Below, piece after piece: positions 58,171 through 64,000 of a DNA stretch of 64,000 nt. Below the pieces are notes generated by a model. The model was not told the origin of the DNA. It saw nothing but the letters and a program-made list of their open reading frames with translations, and searched no databases. The stretch's first letter is position 1; every line of letters starts with the position of its first letter. This DNA is from Diploptera punctata (Eukaryota > Arthropoda > Insecta > Blattodea > Blaberidae). Location: contig JASPKZ010007796.1 in assembly GCA_030220185.1 (NCBI GenBank), positions 806,001-870,000 of the forward strand, written 5' to 3'. The position numbers were made by a program, and so were the translations under genes.

Positions 58171-58600
58171 AAGCCACAGTTAGTCCAAAAGCATTCAAGA
58201 TTAAACGTGTATAAAACACTGGCTCTTCCAACTCTTTTGTATGGTAGCGAAGTATGGATGTTGAAACAGAAGGATATACAGAGACTTAGATCTGCTGAAA
58301 TGAGATACCTTCGGAGGACTGCAGGATACACACTACTAGATCACAAAAAAAAATGAAGACATCTTAGAAGAATTACACATGGAACCTTTAGAAAACAAAA
58401 TTTCTGATTATAAGACAAGATGGATGCAACATGTTCATCGAATGGAAGATCACAGAATACCTAAACAAATGTTAAGATATCAACCTGCAGGAAGAAGAAG
58501 ACCAGGACGTCCACTCAAAAGACTTTTGGATGGTGTTTCTCTTGAGACCGAAACAGGTCAACAAATGGCCTAAATTCGTGAATGTACTATGAACATTAAA
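58170..58600 (+). mobile_element. LINE C-terminal fragment
   Basis: KTLALPTLLYGSEVWMLKQK, LRSAEMRYLRRTAGYT, frameshift at an A-run (58345), then KTRWMQHVHRMEDHRIPKQM and GRRRPGRPLKRLLDG. Confidence 0.75.
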
Positions 58601-58894
58601 TATTGCTAAATTATATATTCTTTTCACAATATGTGTGTATTGCAGCAAGCTTTAGTGGGCACGAGGGTCTCTTCAGGGCGTGTTTTTAGATTAAGCTTAT
58701 TTTTTGGTTTCTACCGGTGTGAAGGACAAGGAATTCGATGATCAGTAACAATGAGTTGTGTTAATTAATTAAAAAGGGTTTATTTTGTTAACCTCTTATG
58801 AACAACACAATATGCACAACAAATTAATAATATCTTGTAGACTACTTGAGCAAATCAAGACTTCTCTAGTATATTTACGTACGATATATTGAAA

Positions 58895-59400
58895 CATCAT
58901 AGAACAGGTGAACCATCTCAATTATCTAGGATGTGACATTTAATTTAATTATGATAATGATATAACTAATAAAATAGCAAAATTACAGGGAATATGTGGT
59001 ACGATAAAACAATCACTAAATAACAAAACAACAAGAGAGACCCAATTGAAATTTTATAAAACGTTGGCAGTACCGGTACTGCTCTATTGTTCAGAAGCAG
59101 AAGTAGGATAACGGCGGCAGAAATGAAATTTTTGAGATCTGTTAAAGGATGCACTAAGGAAGACAGAATCAAGAACACAGAAATAAGACAGGAACTTGAA
59201 ATATTTGCAATAACTGTTAAAATAGATACATATAGACAAAAATGGAAGCAACACATAGACAGAATGAATGAAGATAGATATCCAAAACAAATAACAAAAT
59301 ACAAACCTAAAGGCACCCGAGATGTGGGCAGACCTACAAAGAGTTGGGCTGAAGTCCGAACGGGTCAACAGACCTAATCCATGAATGCAGATGATGATGA
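58895..59400 (+). mobile_element. LINE (RTE-like) 3' fragment with GAT tail
   Basis: KFYKTLAVPVLLYCSE, a 20-bp deletion, then AAEMKFLRSVKGCTKEDRIK and GTRDVGRPTKSWAEVRTGQQ; (GAT)n tail at 59387-59404. Confidence 0.75.
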
Positions 59401-59469
59401 TGATATTGATTCACACTTTTAGGTAATTATATGGGAGCAACAGGCTCCTCTGAATACTCGTAATATGAT

Positions 59470-60062
59470 AAACTAGTCCACTTTGTTTTCGTAAGGGAAC
59501 TACTGGCTCCTCTCTGTATGTACTCGTAAGGGAGCTACTGGCTCCTCTCTGTATGTACTCGTAAGGGAGCTACTGGCCCCTCTCTGTATGTACTCGTAAG
59601 GGAGCTACTGGCTCCTCTCTGTATGTACTCGTAAGGGAGCTACTGGCTCCTCTCTGTATGTACTCGTAAGGGAGCTACTGGCTCCTCTCTGTATGTACTC
59701 GTATGGGAGCTACTGGCTCCTCTCTGTATGTACTCGTAAGGGAGCTACTGGCTCCTCTCTGTATGTACTCGTAAGGGAACTACTGGCTCCTCTCTGTATG
59801 TACTCGTAAGGGAGCTACTGTCTGTATGTACTCGTAAGGGAGCTACTGGCTCCTCTCTGTATGTACTCGTAAGGGAGCTACTGGCCCCTCTCTGTATGTA
59901 CTCGTAAGGGAGCTACTGGCTCCTCTCTGTATGTACTCGTAAGGGAGCTACTGGCTCCTCTCTGTATGTACTCGTAAGGGAGCTACTGGCTCCTCTCTGT
60001 ATGTACTCGTATGGGAGCTACTGGCTCCTCTCTGTATGTACTCGTATGGGAGCTACTGGCCA
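59470..60062. repeat. Minisatellite, 35-bp unit, about 17 copies
   Basis: Unit GGGAGCTACTGGCTCCTCTC + TGTATGTACTCGTAA, with very few differences between copies and one 11-bp internal deletion near 59820. Each unit contains GGAGC...GCTCC, which can pair. Degenerate half-units flank both ends. Confidence 0.95.
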
Positions 60063-60489
60063 CACTGTGTCCGTATGAGAGCAACTGGACACACTGTTAA
60101 CAATAAAATTTCTTGGCCTTTTATAATTATTTCCCAAGGAAGTTTTAAAATTGGCTCAAGTATTCCTTTTATCAAAATTTATTGTTTTGCAAATCTGACC
60201 ACATTCAACACTTCAATCAAATTTACACTTTTATAATAAACATTAGTTTCGCTTCGCTAGGTACATGTACCTGCCAACCTTTGAGTTACCGTTAACCACT
60301 GTAAAACAACAGCTTATTGTGTGGTCCCAAATACATTTTAATTCTAGGAAGTACCCCTGCTACAGTATGTATCCCATTTACTGAATACAACTAACTCACT
60401 GAGTGTATTTTTTAAATCAAATTCTTCGTAGAAGCAAATGTCTCACCTTTTCTTTGGCACCCATAAGTGAAGGTTAACAACATTATTAA

Positions 60490-61250
60490 TACTTTCTATT
60501 GTTTTATAAAATAATGCATGATTGTAAAGCAAGTATTAAGGTTGGAAATAGAGTATCCTCAGAATTTGATATAACAAAAAGATTAAGACAAGGATGCAGG
60601 ATATCACCAACATTGTTCAAGATATTTTTAGAAGATGTATTAATGAAATGGAATAAGTTGTGTAGGGAAATGGGAATCAACATTAATGGCCGTTTACTGC
60701 ACAATTTATTATTCGCTGACGACCAGATTATAATAGGACAAGATAAAGAAGATATAGAATATATGATTAGGAAGTTGGTAGATGCTTTTGAGGTAGGGGG
60801 ACTGAAGAAAATTTATATTAAAACAGAATATATGGCAATCGGAGGAAATTCAGAAGACCTACAAATAAATAATATGATAATTAAATGTGTTGAAGAATTT
60901 AAATATCTTGATTCTATAATAGATAAATCTGGTACATGCGAAAAGGATATTATTAACAGAGTAAATTTTGCAAGGAAGGCGATTCGATCCCTGAATGGAA
61001 TTTTATGGAATATAAATTTGACCAGAAAAAAAAAGAGAAGAGATTATACATACGATAATAGAAAGTATACCTACATATGGATGAGAAAGCTGGACAATAA
61101 ATGAAAGGATGCAGAAAAGAATCTTGGCGACAGAAATGGATGGATTACGGAGAAGTATGAGAATATCTAGGCTACAACATATTAGAAATATATATATCAG
61201 ACAAGATTTTCTATGGAAAATGAATCATTATTTTTTACAATGACTATTGA
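60490..61250 (+). mobile_element. LINE reverse-transcriptase fragment
   Basis: Frame 60499-61104: DITKRLRQGCRISPTLFKIF, LLHNLLFADDQIIIGQ (catalytic ADD), VEEFKYLDSIIDKSG. After a frameshift at an A-run (61025) the C-terminal region continues to about 61245. Different family from 54921. Confidence 0.8.
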
Positions 61251-61586
61251 TTCCTTCTTAGAATTAACATATAGATCTATACATTATATCAACATTTATA
61301 AACACCAATAATAATGTACTGAGAAATTTATATAAAGTGATATTTAATATTTAAAAAATAACTAATAACTGGATATTTATATCCAATTTCATATTATTGG
61401 CATCGATAAAATTTAATTGTAAATTTTATTTAATAATGTTGCCCATTTTGTATTCTTAGAAGCATGCAGGGGAAAAAAATTGAATGCGGAAATTACATAC
61501 CGATTCAATTTTATGTTGTATATTAAATATATTTTACTGGTGAAGATAATATAATACCAGTAATAGATTATACGGGATCTACTTTA
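61250..61586. other. No recognisable feature
   Basis: AT-rich spacer. Confidence 0.3.
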
Positions 61587-61588
61587 TA

Positions 61589-62492
61589 CGAGGGTGAATC
61601 AAATATAAACCGGAATTATTGTTTACAATTTTATTGAATTAACAAAAAAATACAAAACCACCACCTCATTTTTCTACATAGTCTCCTGCATTTCCAACAC
61701 ACTTTTGCCATCGACTTGGCACTTTTTGATGCCGTCCTTGAAGAATGAGGGATGACGTATAGTCAGCCAGTTGCGCACGAACTCCTCTACCGCTGCATTG
61801 TCACCAAACCGCCTTCCTCCCAGGTCTTCTTTCAGTGGCCCAAATAAATGGTAGTCACAGGGTGACAAATCTGGACTGTAAGGAGGATATTCCACAGGTG
61901 TCCAATGCATTTTAGTCAGTTTTTCTTGTTTCAACCGAGTTCCTGGCTGAGGAGCCGAGGAACTCACCTAGCAGACAATTTTCGGAATTTGAGTTCATCA
62001 CTGATGATGGCCTGAACACTTCCGAAGCTTATTCCAACGTGTGAAGCAATTTCAGAAATTGTTACGCGCCGATCCTCCTCAATAATGTCCCGTACAGCAC
62101 GAATGTTGTCTGCAGTGATGCTTGTTCGTTGCCGTCTTTGGTGGGGCTCATTTTCCACTGAATCCCGGCCCGCTAATTTTTTTTTGCGCCAATCATACAG
62201 CTGCGTCTTCGAAAGGGCTGCTTCCCCGAACTGCGCATGGAGCCTTCTCAAAATTTTAGAAGGTTTAGTGCCTTCTTTCGCCAAAAACTTAATAATAATG
62301 CGTTGCGCAAGAGACGTGTGTACCTCTTGCTCGCTCATGGCATACTGAAGCAAGCGGCCGCTCTTCGGAGTGCGACACATCAAGATCCCTACTCCAGGCA
62401 CCCCCACCAACTTCCCCTCCAAACCGCAACCTTTTCAGTTCGCTACCAGAGCCTCCAGATACAAATTCCGATTTATATTTGATCCACCCTCG
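61589..62492 (-). mobile_element. Mariner, internally deleted transposase
   Basis: About 29-bp inverted ends (CGAGGGTGAATCAAATATAA...) with TA at 61587-61588 and 62493-62494. - frame 62422-61964: SEQEVHTSLAQRIIIKFLAK and VTISEIASHVGISFGSVQAI are the two HTH motifs. A second frame (61967-61674) has YPPYSPDLSPCDYHLFGPLK, the block around the last catalytic Asp. The first catalytic Asp residues and the stretch between are deleted, so it is inactive. Confidence 0.9.
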
Positions 62493-62694
62493 TATGTTGT
62501 ATCAGCACGATATGCGATTTCACTCTCCACTTCGAAGCCCGCAATAGCCGCACTCGATGCGCGCGACTTCCCTGCTTTAAGAAGTATTGCATATAATTGA
62601 TTATAATAGAATTATGAGATATATAAAGAAACATTTGTTCTTTCTCGGACACAATATTGCTTCCAAATGAATCCAATTTATTTTTGGTTCCAGT

Positions 62695-63260
62695 AATATT
62701 AAATGATTTTTTAAGTTCTTCTTCTTGTTCTTCTTCCTTTCATGGATCTGTTGGTGTAATCCAACGTTTGAAGGGTCTGCCCAAAGATCTCTTGCCTGGT
62801 GGCTGGTAATCTAAGATTTGACGTGGTATTCTTGTTCTGCTCATTCTTGTTACGTGAGATTTCCAATTGTTTCTGTATTTTTGTACATATTCCATGATTG
62901 ATTATGTTTAAATTCTTTGAGGATCTCAGAATTCCTTTTATGGCCTGTTCTTGAGTAGCCTGGAGTACGTCTAATAAATTTCATTTCTGCCGTAATTATT
63001 CTTTGTTCATCTACATTGCGAATTGTCCAGGTCTCACTGCCGTAACATAATATGGGTCTGGCCAGTGTTTTATAAATTCTAGTTCGTGTGTGTTGCTGTA
63101 CTGTGTTTGGCTTGGAAATATTATTTATAATTCCTGTTACTCTGTTAAATTATATATTTTTTGACTAAAATCTTTTTCCTCTTCGTATGTAACTTGGTAC
63201 CTGAGGTAGTTAAATGTGTTAGTTTGTTCTAATTTTTTCGTTAAATCTAGGAATTGGGAT
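62695..63260 (-). mobile_element. LINE C-terminal fragment
   Basis: - strand pieces: RIYKTLARPILCYGSETWTI, RNVDEQRIITAEMKFIRRTP, MSRTRIPRQILDYQPPGKRS; GAAGAAGAA tail near 62720. Confidence 0.7.
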
Positions 63261-63439
63261 TTTCCTGGTGTTAATCAATTAAACTATTTACCCGGGCTAA
63301 TACCTACGTAAAAGTCTTTTATGTCCAAGCTTTCAGCCTCAATCTCCGAGGCTGTATTGTGTGAAGTTTACGTTTATTTTCGTCAATTTATCCGTCTAGT
63401 CTCCAGATTAGCTACAATTAATCTATACAATGTAATTAC

Positions 63440-63990
63440 ACTGGTCAACATGATTTCTTGTCTCATGAGTATCAATAGTTGTACATAATGCAGTTTTTAT
63501 TGTGTTTTCAAATATGTATTCGGAATTTTTCCATCACCCACAGTTTTTTATTTCAATTTCAATTAATGGATTTAAATAATTCTTTTTTAATAAACGTTTT
63601 TTCGTCCATTTGTCTATTGAGCGATGAGCATGGGGAACACTTTCATCAGGAGATTTCAGCTATGGAAAAGAGATATCAAGGCAAATGGAATCCTAATATG
63701 CTGGCCGATTATTGTTGGACCATCAACAGGGATGCTCCACAGGCGAAATATAGCAGAAGATAGTCTTTTCTTACTTTCTAGGTCAGTCCGAATGTTCGAA
63801 TATTGTGTAGTTACGAATGTAAAAAATATTAAAGTGTTTGAAATTATAAATTCCTGTCTCTCGGAGACCTTACGTGATGGAGAAAAACCGATATCATATT
63901 TGAATTCGGGAGAAAAAATACTATCAGAATCACATATTTTTCTTTCTGAGACAAAAAAAAAAGCTTCTTTTTTGTTGCTCAGTGTAATAA
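63440..63990 (+). mobile_element. Transposon-derived terminal exon, twin of 25323-25862
   Basis: A 3' splice-like site (TTGTCTATTGAG|C) precedes an open segment [40 protein letters not shown] to a stop at 63763. This protein block recurs across arthropod genomes. About 220 bp of downstream sequence is also conserved between the two copies. Confidence 0.65.
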
Positions 63991-64000
63991 GACCAGCTGT

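Noticed and set aside
59470..60062. CRISPR-like array
   Set aside because: Units are directly adjacent with no unique spacers, and the context is a eukaryotic genome.
62085..62600. + strand frames over 62.1-62.6 kb
   Set aside because: Antisense shadows of the mariner transposase.

Overview
The window is repeat-rich nuclear DNA from an animal, most probably an insect with a large genome (cockroach, termite or orthopteroid type; the species cannot be fixed from sequence alone). Evidence: GT-AG introns of several kb, an AT-rich background, tRNA-derived SINEs, non-LTR LINE remnants, mariner, hAT, piggyBac and Helitron pieces, many Penelope-like (PLE) tails and long AAT/ATT microsatellites. No prokaryotic gene organisation is present.

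Two host genes are supported. (1) On the + strand, a small secreted cysteine-rich peptide of 97 residues: a TATA box near 7023, a short non-coding first exon ending at 7094, a 6.1-kb repeat-filled intron, a coding exon at 13215-13413 and a terminal exon at 14477-14571. (2) On the - strand, the last seven coding exons (420 residues) of a coiled-coil protein lie between 44752 and 21631, joined in matching phase. The exons total about 1.26 kb and their introns about 22 kb. Its 5' end lies beyond 44752 and was not found.

Everything else is mobile DNA. 1-7 kb: LINE ends, a mariner carrying a PLE fold-back, a SINE and a Helitron end. 7-15 kb: introns of gene 1, with a Helitron bearing a triplicated 5' end and an array of PLE-type fold-backs. 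15-21 kb: a PLE fold-back, a mariner-like MITE, and a perfect palindrome holding two divergent tRNA-like units. 21-45 kb: introns of gene 2, with hAT and piggyBac MITEs, SINEs, PLE tails and three copies each of two unnamed repeat families. 45-64 kb: LINE fragments (one 1.2-kb reverse-transcriptase copy nearly open), SINEs, two more fold-backs, a 35-bp minisatellite and an internally deleted mariner.

The most notable signal is a recurrent RNA motif. At ten or more places, in PLE tails of unrelated sequence, the pattern CUGANGA - hairpin - GAAA - very short stem III - UH occurs with matching stem I bases. This is the hammerhead ribozyme core known from Penelope-like elements. Most of these tails sit in head-to-head fold-backs, and in several one arm keeps the core while the other has lost an essential base.
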